DNA of 64,000 nt from Mucilaginibacter aurantiaciroseus (GCF_024055595.1 NZ_JAMXOF010000002.1:372001-436000), one strand, 5' to 3'; positions 35,617 through 45,213 are shown, counted from the first letter of the stretch. Notes: a model not told the origin generated them from the sequence alone. Numbers and translations are program-made.

Positions 35617-35656
35617 GTAATAAGCCGCACAACGGTGGCCCGCCGTTCGGTATTAC
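35617..35656 (+). promoter_or_regulatory. Structured RNA leader of rpsM
   Basis: Nested pairing in the 72-bp gap: GTAATA (35617-35622) with TATTAC (35651-35656), CCG (35625-35627) with CGG (35648-35650), AACGG (35631-35635) with CCGTT (35643-35647), loop TGGCCCG. No T-run follows, so it is not a terminator. It is placed where the alpha operon is controlled by S4 in E. coli, so an S4-type autoregulatory element is a reasonable inference. Confidence 0.65.
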
Positions 35657-35675
35657 TTAAAAACAAAAAACAAAT

Positions 35676-36053
35676 ATGGCAAGGATCTCCGGTATTGATT
35701 TACCAAAAAATAAAAGAGGCGAAATAGGTTTAACCTATATATACGGTATTGGCCGTACTACAGCCCAAAACATCTTAACTGAAGCAGGTATCGATGTTAA
35801 CATCAAAGTTCAGGATTGGAATGATGATCAGTTAACTGCTATCCGTACCATCATCAACGATAAAGTTAAAGTTGAAGGTTCCCTACGTTCAGAAGTTCAG
35901 CTTAACATCAAACGTTTAATGGATATCGGTTGCTACCGTGGTACCCGTCACCGTAAAGGTTTACCCCTACGTGGCCAACGCACTAAAAACAACTCACGTA
36001 CCCGTAAAGGAAAACGTAAAACAGTTGCTAACAAAAAGAAAGCTACTAAATAG
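35676..36053 (+). CDS. rpsM: 30S ribosomal protein S13 (uS13)
   Basis: 125 residues. '[20 protein letters not shown]', '[19 protein letters not shown]' and '[20 protein letters not shown]' are complete. It contacts tRNA and the 50S in the inter-subunit bridge. First gene of the alpha-operon portion. Confidence 0.98.
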   Translation: MARISGIDLPKNKRGEIGLTYIYGIGRTTAQNILTEAGIDVNIKVQDWNDDQLTAIRTIINDKVKVEGSLRSEVQLNIKRLMDIGCYRGTRHRKGLPLRGQRTKNNSRTRKGKRKTVANKKKATK

Positions 36054-36057
36054 TAAA

Positions 36058-36172
36058 TAGTTGATTGGTGAGCGGTGGGTAGTTAATACTTTAAGCTTGC
36101 CAGGAATAATTAGAATTAAAGCGATTAGTGGGTCCGAGTTACAATCACTAACTCAGTAATTCACCAAATCAA
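36058..36172 (+). other. Inverted-repeat gap between rpsM and rpsK
   Basis: Outer arms TTGATTGGTGA (near 36060-36070) and TCACCAAATCAA (36160-36171) are inverted with a one-base bulge; inner arms GAGTTA (36136-36141) and TAACTC (36149-36154) form a second hairpin. The 133-bp gap is long for this operon. The word TTGATTGGTGA also forms the hairpin after fusA. Confidence 0.45.
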
Positions 36173-36186
36173 TAATTAAAAACAAA

Positions 36187-36576
36187 ATGGCTAAAAGCAA
36201 AAAAGTTACCAAAAAACGTGTTGTTATTGTTGAGTCAGTAGGCGAAGCACACATCAACGCAACTTTTAACAACATCATTATCACCCTTACCAACAAAAGC
36301 GGCCAGGCTATATCATGGTCTTCTGCAGGTAAAATGGGTTTTAAAGGTTCTAAAAAAAATACCCCATACGCTGCCGGTCAAGCTGCTGGCGATTGCGGTA
36401 AAGTTGCTTACGACTTAGGTCTGCGCAAAGTAGAGGTATTTGTTAAAGGTCCGGGTTCAGGCCGCGAGTCTGCTATCCGTACACTGCAAACAACAGGTAT
36501 CGAAGTAACTACCATAAAAGACATTACACCGCTTCCACACAATGGTTGCCGTCCGTCTAAACGTAGAAGAGTTTAA
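36187..36576 (+). CDS. rpsK: 30S ribosomal protein S11 (uS11)
   Basis: 129 residues. '[20 protein letters not shown]', '[20 protein letters not shown]' and '[16 protein letters not shown]' end it in the standard way. Confidence 0.98.
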   Translation: MAKSKKVTKKRVVIVESVGEAHINATFNNIIITLTNKSGQAISWSSAGKMGFKGSKKNTPYAAGQAAGDCGKVAYDLGLRKVEVFVKGPGSGRESAIRTLQTTGIEVTTIKDITPLPHNGCRPSKRRRV

Positions 36577-36587
36577 TTCACTTAATT

Positions 36588-36632
36588 TTTAAAGCTAAGA
36601 TTCGACAGCTGCGGGCTGTTTGATACTTTAAA
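36588..36632 (+). promoter_or_regulatory. Hairpin leader of rpsD
   Basis: TTTAAAG (36588-36594) pairs with CTTTAAA (36626-36632), enclosing ACAGC (36605-36609) / GCTGT (36615-36619) with loop TGCGG. It ends 12 bp before rpsD, so it could control S4 translation. Only pairing supports this. Confidence 0.4.
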
Positions 36633-36643
36633 ACACACAAATA

Positions 36644-37252
36644 ATGGCAAGATATACAGGCCCCAAATCAAAAATTGCGCGTAGGTTCCGCGAGCCGATC
36701 TTCGGTCCGGACAAAGCGTTAGAGAGAAAAAACTACGGTCCAGGTATGCATGGTGCTTCTAAAAGAAGAGGAAAGCAGTCTGAGTACGCGGTACAGTTAA
36801 TGGAAAAGCAAAAAGTTAAATACACTTACGGTGTATTAGAGCGTCAGTTCGAAAACTTGTTCCACACTGCATCTGCAAAAGAAGGTATCACTGGTGAGAA
36901 CTTGTTAAAGTTCTTAGAAGCACGTTTAGATAATGCAGTTTACCGTTTAGGTATTGCACCTACCCGTTCTGGTGCACGCCAACTTGTAGGCCACAAACAC
37001 ATCACTGTTAACGGTAACGTTGTAAACATCGCTTCTTATGCGTTAAAAGCTGGTGACGTTATCGCAGTGCGCGAAAAGTCAAAAACACTTGAAAGCATTA
37101 CTAATTCAGTAGCAGGCCGTAAAGTAAATAAATATAGCTGGTTAGAGTGGAACGCCGATGAATTATCAGGTAAATTCCTAAACTACCCTAATCGTGATGA
37201 GATTCCTGAGAACATCAAGGAAAACCTAATCGTCGAGTTATATTCAAAATAA
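36644..37252 (+). CDS. rpsD: 30S ribosomal protein S4 (uS4)
   Basis: 202 residues. '[20 protein letters not shown]', '[20 protein letters not shown]' and the S4-domain '[20 protein letters not shown]' are typical. No N-terminal zinc cysteines. It starts 30S assembly and in E. coli represses the alpha operon. Confidence 0.98.
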   Translation: MARYTGPKSKIARRFREPIFGPDKALERKNYGPGMHGASKRRGKQSEYAVQLMEKQKVKYTYGVLERQFENLFHTASAKEGITGENLLKFLEARLDNAVYRLGIAPTRSGARQLVGHKHITVNGNVVNIASYALKAGDVIAVREKSKTLESITNSVAGRKVNKYSWLEWNADELSGKFLNYPNRDEIPENIKENLIVELYSK

Positions 37253-37348
37253 TAACGATAATTATCCGGGAAGTGGTTGGCATATTATGCCAATCATTTT
37301 CGTGGTTAAAATCATTTCAAATTAGTTAACAATAAACAAAAGATATAA

Positions 37349-38341
37349 ATGGCAATTTTAGCATTTCAAAAACCAGACAAGGTTATCATGCAGAAATCAA
37401 ATGATTTTGATGGCACGTTTGAGTTTCGTCCGTTAGAACCAGGCTTCGGTATAACCATTGGTAATGCTCTGCGTCGTATCTTACTTTCTTCATTAGAAGG
37501 TTTTGCTATTACTTCAGTACGTTTTTCTGGAGTAATGCATGAGTTTTCGACCATCAAAGGTGTGGTTGAAGATGTAACCGAGATCATCCTTAACTTGAAG
37601 CAAGTACGTTTCAAAAAAACAGGTGAATCGGGCGATAATGAGAAAATATTTGTGATCATTAACGGCCAGGATGCTTTTTCTGCAGGTGATATTACTAAGT
37701 TTTCAAACAACTTTACAGTATTGAACCCTGATCTTGTTATTTGTAACATGGATTCATCAGTAACGCTTGAAGTTGAGCTTACAGTTGCCAAAGGCCGTGG
37801 TTACATCAGCAACGAGGAAAACAAAAATCCTGATGCTAATGTAGGCGTGATAGCTATCGACTCTATCTTTACACCTATAAAAAATGTAAAATACACTTTA
37901 GAGAACTATCGTGTTGAACAAAAAACAGATTACGAGAAACTGATCCTTGATATTTCTACAGATGGTTCAATCCATCCTGAGGATGCATTGAAACAAGCTG
38001 CTAAGATCCTAATTCAGCACTTCATGCTGTTCTCTGATGAGAACATGATGCTTGAGGCCCAGGCTAAAGAAGAAACTAAAGAAGTTGATGAAGAAATTTT
38101 ACACATGCGTAAAATTCTTAAAACTGAATTGGTTGATCTTGACTTGTCAGTCCGCGCACTTAACTGCTTAAAAGCTGCTGATATCCGTAGCCTTGCAGAC
38201 CTGGTTTCTTACGATGTTGCTGATATGTTAAAATTCAGAAATTTTGGTAAAAAATCATTAACTGAAATACAAGACCTGGTTAAATCAAAAGGCTTATCTT
38301 TTGGTATGAACCTTTCTAAATTTAAGTTAGACGAAGAATAA
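37349..38341 (+). CDS. rpoA: RNA polymerase subunit alpha
   Basis: 330 residues. N-terminal dimerisation domain ('[20 protein letters not shown]'), linker rich in Glu, and C-terminal domain ('[20 protein letters not shown]', '[18 protein letters not shown]') that binds UP elements and activators. Normal length, between rpsD and rplQ as in most bacteria. Confidence 0.98.
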   Translation: MAILAFQKPDKVIMQKSNDFDGTFEFRPLEPGFGITIGNALRRILLSSLEGFAITSVRFSGVMHEFSTIKGVVEDVTEIILNLKQVRFKKTGESGDNEKIFVIINGQDAFSAGDITKFSNNFTVLNPDLVICNMDSSVTLEVELTVAKGRGYISNEENKNPDANVGVIAIDSIFTPIKNVKYTLENYRVEQKTDYEKLILDISTDGSIHPEDALKQAAKILIQHFMLFSDENMMLEAQAKEETKEVDEEILHMRKILKTELVDLDLSVRALNCLKAADIRSLADLVSYDVADMLKFRNFGKKSLTEIQDLVKSKGLSFGMNLSKFKLDEE

Positions 38342-38499
38342 TTTTTTAGAGAGGGTTTAGTTGTTGAATAGAGAGTGGTTTTAATTACTCACCATTTACG
38401 GCTCACCACTCAGCATTATTAATAAATAAGCGAGGGCATAATTCCGATGGCTTGATTAAGTTCGCCTGACGGTATGCACGTGCACAAATTAACAAACAA
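38342..38499 (+). other. 158-bp gap upstream of rplQ
   Basis: Holds an inverted pair GAGAGTGGT (near 38371-38379) / CACCACTC (near 38403-38410) and the self-complementary TGCACGTGCA near 38474-38483. No T-run or clear promoter. It may be a repeat relic plus a leader for L17. Confidence 0.4.
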
Positions 38500-39060
38500 A
38501 TGAGACACGGAAAAAAATTAAACCATTTAGGTCGTACAAACAGCCACCGCAAAGCGATGATGGCTAACATGGCGTCTTCGCTTATTCTACACAAGCGTAT
38601 TACAACAACATTGGCAAAAGCAAAAGCATTGCGCGGTTACGTTGAGCCACTTTTAACTAAATCAAAAAACGATACTACACACTCTCGCCGTACTGTGTTT
38701 AGCTATTTACAAGACAAAGACACCGTGAACATCCTGTTCCGTGAAATTGCTGAGAAAATTGCTAATCGCCCGGGTGGTTACACACGTATTGTTAAATTAG
38801 AGAACCGTTTAGGCGATAACGCTGAAATGGCGATCATTGAGTTAGTTGACTACAACACTGTTTACGGTAAAGATGTTGACGCTAAAGCTGAGAAGAAAAC
38901 AACACGTCGCCGTGGTGGAGCTTCTAAAGTAAAAGCTGAGCCTGCTGTTGCCGCAACAGAAACTGCTGTAGCTGAAGTTGCACCGGCTGTTGAAGAAACT
39001 CCTGCTACCGAAGCTCCTGCAGCTGACGACAAGGAAAAAAACGCTGAAAAAGGCGAATAA
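38500..39060 (+). CDS. rplQ: 50S ribosomal protein L17 (bL17) with long acidic tail
   Basis: 186 residues against ~127 in E. coli. The core ('[20 protein letters not shown]', '[13 protein letters not shown]', '[20 protein letters not shown]') ends near residue 120. A basic patch (KKTTRRRGG) and then an Ala/Glu/Pro/Val-rich acidic tail follow to the end. Last gene of the superoperon, closed by a strong terminator. Confidence 0.97.
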   Translation: MRHGKKLNHLGRTNSHRKAMMANMASSLILHKRITTTLAKAKALRGYVEPLLTKSKNDTTHSRRTVFSYLQDKDTVNILFREIAEKIANRPGGYTRIVKLENRLGDNAEMAIIELVDYNTVYGKDVDAKAEKKTTRRRGGASKVKAEPAVAATETAVAEVAPAVEETPATEAPAADDKEKNAEKGE

Positions 39061-39083
39061 TTTATTATTCAACTTAAAGTATT

Positions 39084-39116
39084 AAAAGCCTCCCGAATTT
39101 CGGGAGGCTTTTTTGT
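39084..39116 (+). terminator. Terminator of the ribosomal superoperon
   Basis: AAAAGCCTCCCGA (39084-39096) and TCGGGAGGCTTTT (39100-39112) form a perfect 13-bp stem followed by T residues, 23 bp after rplQ. Confidence 0.92.
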
Positions 39117-39199
39117 GCATTAATGTTTTGTAATGTTTATCGAAATTTAAAACCCTCGCCTGCTTCCTGGGTTTAGATAGTATAATATTTAAATTAAGT

Positions 39200-40936
39200 A
39201 TGGCAAAGGTAGCAGATCAAATGGTTGAAATGCTGGTTAACGCGGGCATCAAAAGAATATACGCCGTAACAGGTGATAGCCTGAACGAGGTTAATGATGC
39301 CGTAAGGCGCGAAGGAAGTATCCGATGGATCCATGTTCGCCATGAGGAGGCCGGTGCGTATGCAGCAGGAGCAGAGGCGCAGATAACAGGTAACTTAGCC
39401 TGTTGTGCGGGCAGCAGCGGCCCGGGCCACGTGCACCTCATTAATGGTTTGTACGATGCTCACCGCTCAGGTGCACCGGTTATAGCCATAGCATCAACCG
39501 TAGCCAGCTTTGAGTATGGTACCGAATACTTCCAGGAAACCAACACCATTAAATTGTTTGACGATTGCAGCCACTACAACCAGGTTGCCACTACACCAAA
39601 ACAGTTCCCAAGAATGCTTCAAGGAGGCATCCAGGCCGCATTACATCGTAAAGGTGTATCGGTAATTGGTGTGCCGGGCGATCTGACCAGCATGGATGCC
39701 GAAGACATTACCACATCTACCCAAAACTTTGACCCTGTAGCGGTAATCCGCCCTAATAATGCTGATATAAACAAGCTTGCTGCTTTGGTTAATCAGCATA
39801 AAAAAATCACCATTTTTTGTGGAATAGGGGCCGCCGACGCGCATGATGAAGTTGTTGCCTTATCGCAGAAACTTAATGCGCCGGTAGCTTACTCTTTCCG
39901 CTCTAAAATGGATATCCAGTTCAACAATCCTAACGAGGTGGGTATGACGGGCCTGTTAGGCTTGCCATCGGCATACCAAAGTATGCACGAATCTGAACTA
40001 TTGATCTTATTAGGTACTGATTTCCCATACGCGCCATTTATGCCTACCAATTGCAAAATTGTACAGGTAGATATTAAACCCGAACGCATTGGCCGCCGTG
40101 CCAAGGTTGATGTTGGATTGAGCGGATCTGTTAAAGATACTTTGGATGCTTTGCTGCCACACGTTGAGCAGCATGAGGACGACAGCTTCCTGAAAGCGCA
40201 ATTGGAGTTTTACGCGCATGTTAAAGAGAACATGAAGATCTACGTAAAAGATACCGGTAAAAAAGAAAATATCCACCCGGAGTTTATTGCCAGTTTGATT
40301 GACGAATTAGCTACCGACGACGCCATTTTTACGGTAGATACCGGTATGTCATGCGTGTGGGGTTCGCGTTATATTAATGCTACGGGTAAACGTAAAATGA
40401 TAGGCTCGTTCAATCATGGATCTATGGCTAACGCTATGCCACAAGCCATAGGAGCTGCTTTGGCTATGCCGGGAAGGCAAGTTATAGCTTTATGTGGTGA
40501 TGGTGGCCTGTCGATGCTAATGGGCGACCTGGCGACCATCACCCAATACAACCTGCCGATAAAGATCATTGTGTTTAATAACCGCTCGTTAGGGATGGTA
40601 AAGCTGGAGATGGAAGTTGCGGGCCTGCCCAATTGGCAAACCGAAATGCATAACCCCGATTTTGCGATGGTTGCTAAGGCAATGGGCATAAAAGGCATCA
40701 CTGTTAAAGACCCGGAAGAGGCAAGACAGGCATTAATTGAAGGATTAATATACAAAGGCCCGGCTTTAATAAATATATTTACCGACCCTAACGCTTTGGC
40801 GATGCCGCCAAAAGTGGAATTAGCGCAAGTAAAGGGTATGGCATTATCCATGACTAAACTGATGCTTAACGGCCGCATGGACGAGGTAGTAGATACCATT
40901 AAAGCCAACTACAAACACTTAAAAGACCTGGTATAA
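39200..40936 (+). CDS. poxB: Pyruvate oxidase/ThDP-dependent enzyme, PoxB-like
   Basis: 578 residues in the three-domain ThDP-enzyme plan. 'VTGDSLNEVNDAVRR' and the catalytic Glu in RHEEAGAYAAGAEAQ (47-61) are in the N-domain; 'LINGLYDAHRSGAPVIAIA' and 'EYFQETN' resemble E. coli PoxB closely; GDGG near residue 433 with a downstream 'FNN' is the ThDP/Mg site. It should convert pyruvate to acetate and CO2 with electrons passed to quinone through FAD. The C-terminus lacks an obvious amphipathic lipid-binding tail, so quinone coupling is less sure than the family call. A PAP2 gene follows 4 bp later. Confidence 0.85.
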   Translation: MAKVADQMVEMLVNAGIKRIYAVTGDSLNEVNDAVRREGSIRWIHVRHEEAGAYAAGAEAQITGNLACCAGSSGPGHVHLINGLYDAHRSGAPVIAIASTVASFEYGTEYFQETNTIKLFDDCSHYNQVATTPKQFPRMLQGGIQAALHRKGVSVIGVPGDLTSMDAEDITTSTQNFDPVAVIRPNNADINKLAALVNQHKKITIFCGIGAADAHDEVVALSQKLNAPVAYSFRSKMDIQFNNPNEVGMTGLLGLPSAYQSMHESELLILLGTDFPYAPFMPTNCKIVQVDIKPERIGRRAKVDVGLSGSVKDTLDALLPHVEQHEDDSFLKAQLEFYAHVKENMKIYVKDTGKKENIHPEFIASLIDELATDDAIFTVDTGMSCVWGSRYINATGKRKMIGSFNHGSMANAMPQAIGAALAMPGRQVIALCGDGGLSMLMGDLATITQYNLPIKIIVFNNRSLGMVKLEMEVAGLPNWQTEMHNPDFAMVAKAMGIKGITVKDPEEARQALIEGLIYKGPALINIFTDPNALAMPPKVELAQVKGMALSMTKLMLNGRMDEVVDTIKANYKHLKDLV

Positions 40937-40940
40937 ATTA

Positions 40941-41579
40941 ATGAACATCCGCAGGCAGCATATATTACTGTTAGTACTGACACTTATTACCGCAGGCTTT
41001 ATAACACTCTCCGTTTTGGTAGCGCTATATCCTGTTATGCCTATCGATGTTAAAGTATCGCGCGAGATTCAGGAGCATCAAAATATTTTTTTTGATAAAG
41101 CTATGTTTCTGATCAGTACGCCAGGCTACATGCCCGAGTCAGTAATATTGCTTTTGGTTAGCAGTGTGCTGTTCTTCGTTTTTAAATATAAAAAGGTAGC
41201 TGTTTATGTGCTGGCAACGGGTTTAACGGGTTTAATTAGCACCCTTGTAAAAGTCCTGGTTAATCGCCCGCGGCCTTCAAAAGGTCTTGTAAAGATCTTA
41301 TCCGAAACCACGCAGCAGAGCTTCCCGAGCGGGCATGTATTGTTCTACGTGGTGTTTTTTGGATTTATGATATTGCTGATGCTCCAGTTGGACAAGATTC
41401 CTAATTGGCTTAGATATGGTGTTGGCTTTTTAAGCGCTTTTTTGATATTTACCATCCCTTTTTCGCGAATTTACTTAGGCGCGCACTGGTTTACAGATGT
41501 TGTGGGCGGCTTTTTATTAGGCCTGCCTTGCCTGTACCTGCTATCATGGCTGTACCTGCGTAAGCCTGCCGATAAATAG
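40941..41579 (+). CDS. PAP2-family membrane phosphatase
   Basis: 212 residues with about five to six membrane helices. The three PAP2 motifs are present: KVLVNRPRP (KxxxxxxRP), PSGH, and SRIYLGAHWFTDV with the last catalytic His. Relatives dephosphorylate phosphatidic acid, undecaprenyl diphosphate or phosphatidylglycerophosphate on the outer side of the inner membrane. It lies 4 bp after poxB, so they are likely co-transcribed, though no shared pathway is clear. Confidence 0.88.
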   Translation: MNIRRQHILLLVLTLITAGFITLSVLVALYPVMPIDVKVSREIQEHQNIFFDKAMFLISTPGYMPESVILLLVSSVLFFVFKYKKVAVYVLATGLTGLISTLVKVLVNRPRPSKGLVKILSETTQQSFPSGHVLFYVVFFGFMILLMLQLDKIPNWLRYGVGFLSAFLIFTIPFSRIYLGAHWFTDVVGGFLLGLPCLYLLSWLYLRKPADK

Positions 41580-41653
41580 GAAGCACCTGTGGCAGAAACA
41601 AAATAATTTGTTCATTTAAAAGGTATAATTATTAAAAAACCCAACAAAAAACG

Positions 41654-41679
41654 CAATTTTTAGACAGGTCTAAAAATTG
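41654..41679. promoter_or_regulatory. Near-perfect palindrome between convergent genes
   Basis: CAATTTTTAGAC (41654-41665) and GTCTAAAAATTG (41668-41679) are separated by only two bases. The spacer is too tight for a normal RNA terminator loop, so a protein-binding site or a cruciform is as likely. No T-tract follows. Confidence 0.45.
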
Positions 41680-41716
41680 GCTTATTGATTATGAGGTTGT
41701 TATGAAAACTGTTGTG

Positions 41717-41741
41717 GTGTTCACATCTCAAACGTGAACAC
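41717..41741. terminator. Hairpin near the 3' end of trxA
   Basis: GTGTTCAC (41717-41724) and GTGAACAC (41734-41741) form an 8-bp stem 33 bp beyond the trxA stop. T-tracts are weak on both sides, so terminator function is uncertain. Confidence 0.35.
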
Positions 41742-41773
41742 TTTAAATAATGCCTTAAGCTGTCCGTCGCCTG

Positions 41774-42073
41774 CTATTTAATATATTGCTGAATAACCTG
41801 TTGCAGTTGATTAGCCTGCATTACGCCGCTTTGTCGCCATTTGCTTTCGCCGTTTTGGAAGATCATTAAAGTGGGAACGCTTTGTACACGGTAGGCAGTT
41901 GCAGCAGCCGGGTTTTTATCAATGTCTATTTTAATGATGGTAACCTTGTCGCCAAGGGCATCTTTAACCTGTTTTAAAATTGGCGGCATCATTTTACACG
42001 GGCCGCACCACTCGGCAGCAAAATCTACCAATACGGGTTTTTCTGAAGCTATAATATCCTGGAAGTTTGCCAT
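41774..42073 (-). CDS. trxA: Thioredoxin
   Basis: 99 residues from [18 protein letters not shown], preceded by AAAGGAG 7-8 bases upstream, which decides this start over a longer one at 42112. The active site WCGPCK is at 22-27, and '[14 protein letters not shown]' holds the cis-Pro. It reduces protein disulfides in the cytoplasm. It is single, flanked by gaps. Confidence 0.93.
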   Translation of the reverse strand: MANFQDIIASEKPVLVDFAAEWCGPCKMMPPILKQVKDALGDKVTIIKIDIDKNPAAATAYRVQSVPTLMIFQNGESKWRQSGVMQANQLQQVIQQYIK

Positions 42074-42338
42074 TTCTTTATCTCCTTTTAGTAATAACGT
42101 TAAAGGGAGCAATACGTTTTAATTGACGGATCATCTAATTGCCATGTTTAATCTGGAGCGTACCTAAGGCACGCATAATTATCATTTTTTTTCTACAAAG
42201 CGGTTGTCCCTACAGGTCATTTTTAATTAATTTCAGTTTTAGAATATAATTGGCAGGTATGCTCCATTGGGGCTACCGCTTGGTAAAAGCGCTAATAGAA
42301 AGTTTTTTACCTTGTAGAGGCTACCCAATCTCTGGATT
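42074..42338. other. Gap upstream of trxA with repeat-like text
   Basis: Apart from the trxA Shine-Dalgarno site, the stretch 42190-42335 has text such as CTACAAAGCGGTTGTCCCTAC and GGGGCTACCGCTTGGT that looks like a worn interspersed repeat. No gene is seen. Confidence 0.35.
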
Positions 42339-43214
42339 TTAGTGTAATACCTTCTTCCGCTCGGGTTGCAAAATATTACTATCCTCCAGCCAATCGGCGA
42401 GGCGCTGCGGCCAGTTGTTAATGGACTTTAATTTGCGGTTGGTGCCCATATTAAAGGCATGGTCGCCACGGGCATACATATGCATTTCAACCGGTACTTT
42501 TGCTTCGCGATAGTGTTGTAATAATTGGATGATTGGTAACGAGCAGCAAGCATCATCATTAGCCGCAACCAAAAACGCGGGAGGTGCATCTGCCGGGATC
42601 TTCTCGGGCACAAAGCCCGGGCCGGGATAAACCTGTACAATAAAATTTGGTTTGGCGTTGCCACGATCTATCGGGTCGGCGGCTTTTGGGTCGCCTTGCC
42701 AACCGCTAAAGGCCACCATATCTACCACCTCACCACCTGCCGAAAAGCCCATCATGCCGATCCGGTTGGTATCGATATGAAACTCCGCCGCACGGCTACG
42801 CACCAAACGCATGGCACGGTAAGCATCCTGTTTAGGGTGGATGTCAACCTTGTAAGGCGACAAGGTATCCCTGCCTAAACGATACTTTAATATGAAAACG
42901 GCAACTCCCAGCTCATTGTAGAATTTGGCAGGTGCAACGCCCTCGGCATTAAATACCAGTAAGCGGTGCCCGCCACCCGGGCAAATTACTACGGCTGCAC
43001 CGTTTGCTTTATCGGCAGGGGGCAGGTAAACGGTAATTGAGGGGTTGTGGATATTTTTTACCCAGTAATCTTTAGCCTGTTCAGGCTCGTTACGGCGGTT
43101 CTCGAAACCCGGCGCGCCTTTGGCCCAAAGCGGTATAACGGTTTGCGCCTGCGATGCCAAGCCGAACAGCATCAGTATAAATAAAACTTTATAGAATGAT
43201 ACTGTGCTATTCAT
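42339..43214 (-). CDS. Secreted alpha/beta hydrolase, acetylxylan-esterase-like
   Basis: 291 residues with a signal peptide ending near 'SQAQ' (24). Oxyanion motif CPGGGHR at 78-84, nucleophile GFSAGGE at 156-162 with Ser158, acidic and His residues in 'AANDDACC' and 'GDHAFNMG'. 'IPLWAKGAPGFENRRNEPE' at the start is typical of the BD-FAE-like / acetylxylan-esterase group found in Bacteroidota. It probably de-esterifies plant polysaccharides in the periplasm; the substrate is inferred. Confidence 0.82.
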   Translation of the reverse strand: MNSTVSFYKVLFILMLFGLASQAQTVIPLWAKGAPGFENRRNEPEQAKDYWVKNIHNPSITVYLPPADKANGAAVVICPGGGHRLLVFNAEGVAPAKFYNELGVAVFILKYRLGRDTLSPYKVDIHPKQDAYRAMRLVRSRAAEFHIDTNRIGMMGFSAGGEVVDMVAFSGWQGDPKAADPIDRGNAKPNFIVQVYPGPGFVPEKIPADAPPAFLVAANDDACCSLPIIQLLQHYREAKVPVEMHMYARGDHAFNMGTNRKLKSINNWPQRLADWLEDSNILQPERKKVLH

Positions 43215-43303
43215 ACAAGTAAATTTACATCATTTTGGAGCCTTAAAATCAAACTGGTCGACTTTTTTTTTCTTGATTCCTGATTCTAAATATCTTGCTT
43301 CTT

Positions 43304-44302
43304 CTAACCACTCATAAAAGGCTTCCACCATTCAGAATTATATGGGTCTTTTACCTCGGTGGGTTTACCGGGCTGGGGGATGAATAGTTTGATGTTTTTC
43401 TCTTCGCCGTATTTTACCAGGCGTTCGCCCGGCTCGTACCAGGCGTGTGGCGCCAGGTTAAAGGTTGCCCAATGTAATGGCATCATCAGCTTGCCTTTTA
43501 AGGCAAGGTGGGCGTTGGTAGCATTATTTGGCCCCATGTGGATATCCGGCCAGTATTTGCCGTATGCGCCTATCTCCAGCATGGTGAGGTCAAACGGGCC
43601 AAAGGCTTCGCCAATTTCTGCAAAGCCAGGGAACCAGCCAGAATCGGCACCGAAGAATATATTATGCTTGGGACCTTTTATCACAAAGGATGCCCAAAGT
43701 GTTTCCATACGGTTGAAAATGCCGCGGCCCGAGAAGTGCCTTGATGGTGCAGCCGTAATGTTACAATCGCCTATCATCACGCTATCCCCCCAGTCCACCT
43801 CGTGGATATAGTTTTTCAGGATGCCCCAATCTTCCAGGTATTTGCAAACACCCATAGGTGTGATGAATTGTATTGGCTTGCCCGCGAAGAATTTGATAGT
43901 GGCTTTGTCCAGGTGGTCGTAATGGTCGTGCGATACAATAACCACATCCAGCGGGGGCAGGTCTTTTAATGCTATCGGCGGCTGGAAAAATCTTTTAGGG
44001 CCAAAAGCTTGTGAAAAAGATACCCGCTGGCTCCAAACCGGGTCGGTTAAAATACGGATGCCATCGACCTCGATCAGCAAACTGCTATGCCCAACCCAAG
44101 TAATTCGTAAGCCGCTTGCCGGTGGTGTTTGGTATACGGATAGATCCGTTTTTGGAACAGTTATTGGTGCTTTGGGGACGTTTTGGGCCGTATTATTAAT
44201 GTGCTCGCGCAGTATCGGGATCATTATACCAAAACCGGCTTCTTCGGTTGGTATGGTATTTAAAAATTTACGGCCCTGTTTTTTTGCTCCGGCTAAACTC
44301 AT
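43304..44302 (-). CDS. MBL-fold hydrolase, NAPE-PLD/UlaG-like
   Basis: 332 residues from the ATG at 44302; an upstream TTG at 44308 adds only two residues. 'ITWVGHSSLLIEVDGIRILT' and HDHYDHLD at 125-132 are the di-metal site, with 'APSRHFSGRG', 'FGADSGW' and 'MPLHWATFNLAPHAW' adding later ligands. This order is that of N-acyl-phosphatidylethanolamine phospholipase D-like proteins and bacterial homologues. No signal peptide is clear, so it may be cytoplasmic. Substrate unknown. Confidence 0.85.
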   Translation of the reverse strand: MSLAGAKKQGRKFLNTIPTEEAGFGIMIPILREHINNTAQNVPKAPITVPKTDLSVYQTPPASGLRITWVGHSSLLIEVDGIRILTDPVWSQRVSFSQAFGPKRFFQPPIALKDLPPLDVVIVSHDHYDHLDKATIKFFAGKPIQFITPMGVCKYLEDWGILKNYIHEVDWGDSVMIGDCNITAAPSRHFSGRGIFNRMETLWASFVIKGPKHNIFFGADSGWFPGFAEIGEAFGPFDLTMLEIGAYGKYWPDIHMGPNNATNAHLALKGKLMMPLHWATFNLAPHAWYEPGERLVKYGEEKNIKLFIPQPGKPTEVKDPYNSEWWKPFMSG

Positions 44303-44378
44303 TAACAATTATAAAACTTGTGGTGCTATTTAAACCATATAACTTTGAAAGATTGCTTCCAGATGGCTGTAACAGCAA

Positions 44379-45209
44379 TTATAGCTTAAAAAAATTAATG
44401 GCAGCATCACAAAATGCCAATAATTGAGTGGGTAGCTCGGTTGGTTGATATGGCTCCGAAGCATTAAACACGTGGTCGGCAGTTGGTATTACCAGCAGGC
44501 CCGCCAGCGGTTGGGCCACATGCAGCAATTCAGCATTACTTAAAGGTACGCTGGTATCGGCATCACCATGAATGATTAGCCACGGTTGTGTTATTTCTGA
44601 TGCCCTAAGCGGGATATCTAAACGTATCGGGTTATCATCCAAGTCTTTTAATAGCGATGATTTATACGGCATATTTTGCCCGGTGCGCGAATTTTTCATA
44701 TACATCACACCCTGCAACCGCCATTGCTTTTCGGCCTCTTTTGGCCAGAGGTTGTAGAAGCTGGATATGGCCGCCATGGTAACCATTTTAGCAATGCGTT
44801 TATCTTCGGCGGTTTTTACAATGCTGATACCCCCACCCAGGCTGTGCCCAATAACATAAACGCTTTTAACCCGCGGGATGGCCGAGCCGCCGCAGGCAAA
44901 ATCAATAACCGATTTCAGATCTTCCAATTCTAATGAGAAAGTATTATCGCTAAAAGCTATCAGGTCGGCAAATTCGGTGGGCTTATCTGCTGTGGTGCCA
45001 TTGTGCGAAAAGTTGAATTTGAGGAAACGGAAGCCGTTCTCGGCAAAGTAATTGGCAACCAGGTTATGCGCACCCCAGTCCTTAAAACCCCTAATGCCGT
45101 GTGCAAAGATCACTAGTGGCGCATAGGGGTGAAGGGTATTATAATTAATATCTGCCGTCATCCCGCGGCCTTTAGCGCCGGAGATGGTATAATGTTGCTT
45201 AATAATCAT
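44379..45209 (-). CDS. Alpha/beta hydrolase
   Basis: 276 residues, no signal peptide. 'IFAHGIRGFKDWGAHNLVA' gives the oxyanion region, GHSLGGG at 121-127 with Ser123 the nucleophile, 'IHGDADTSVP' the Asp and 'ADHVFN' the His. It is a generic serine hydrolase, most like dienelactone-hydrolase-type lipases. It begins 5 bp after the end of a decayed RDD gene. Confidence 0.82.
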   Translation of the reverse strand: MIIKQHYTISGAKGRGMTADINYNTLHPYAPLVIFAHGIRGFKDWGAHNLVANYFAENGFRFLKFNFSHNGTTADKPTEFADLIAFSDNTFSLELEDLKSVIDFACGGSAIPRVKSVYVIGHSLGGGISIVKTAEDKRIAKMVTMAAISSFYNLWPKEAEKQWRLQGVMYMKNSRTGQNMPYKSSLLKDLDDNPIRLDIPLRASEITQPWLIIHGDADTSVPLSNAELLHVAQPLAGLLVIPTADHVFNASEPYQPTELPTQLLAFCDAAINFFKL

Positions 45210-45213
45210 GTGC

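Noticed and set aside
43215..43303. Possible small RNA between the esterase and MBL-fold genes
   Set aside because: Text of the TTGATTCCTGATTCT type looks like low-complexity intergenic repeat; no hairpin or promoter.
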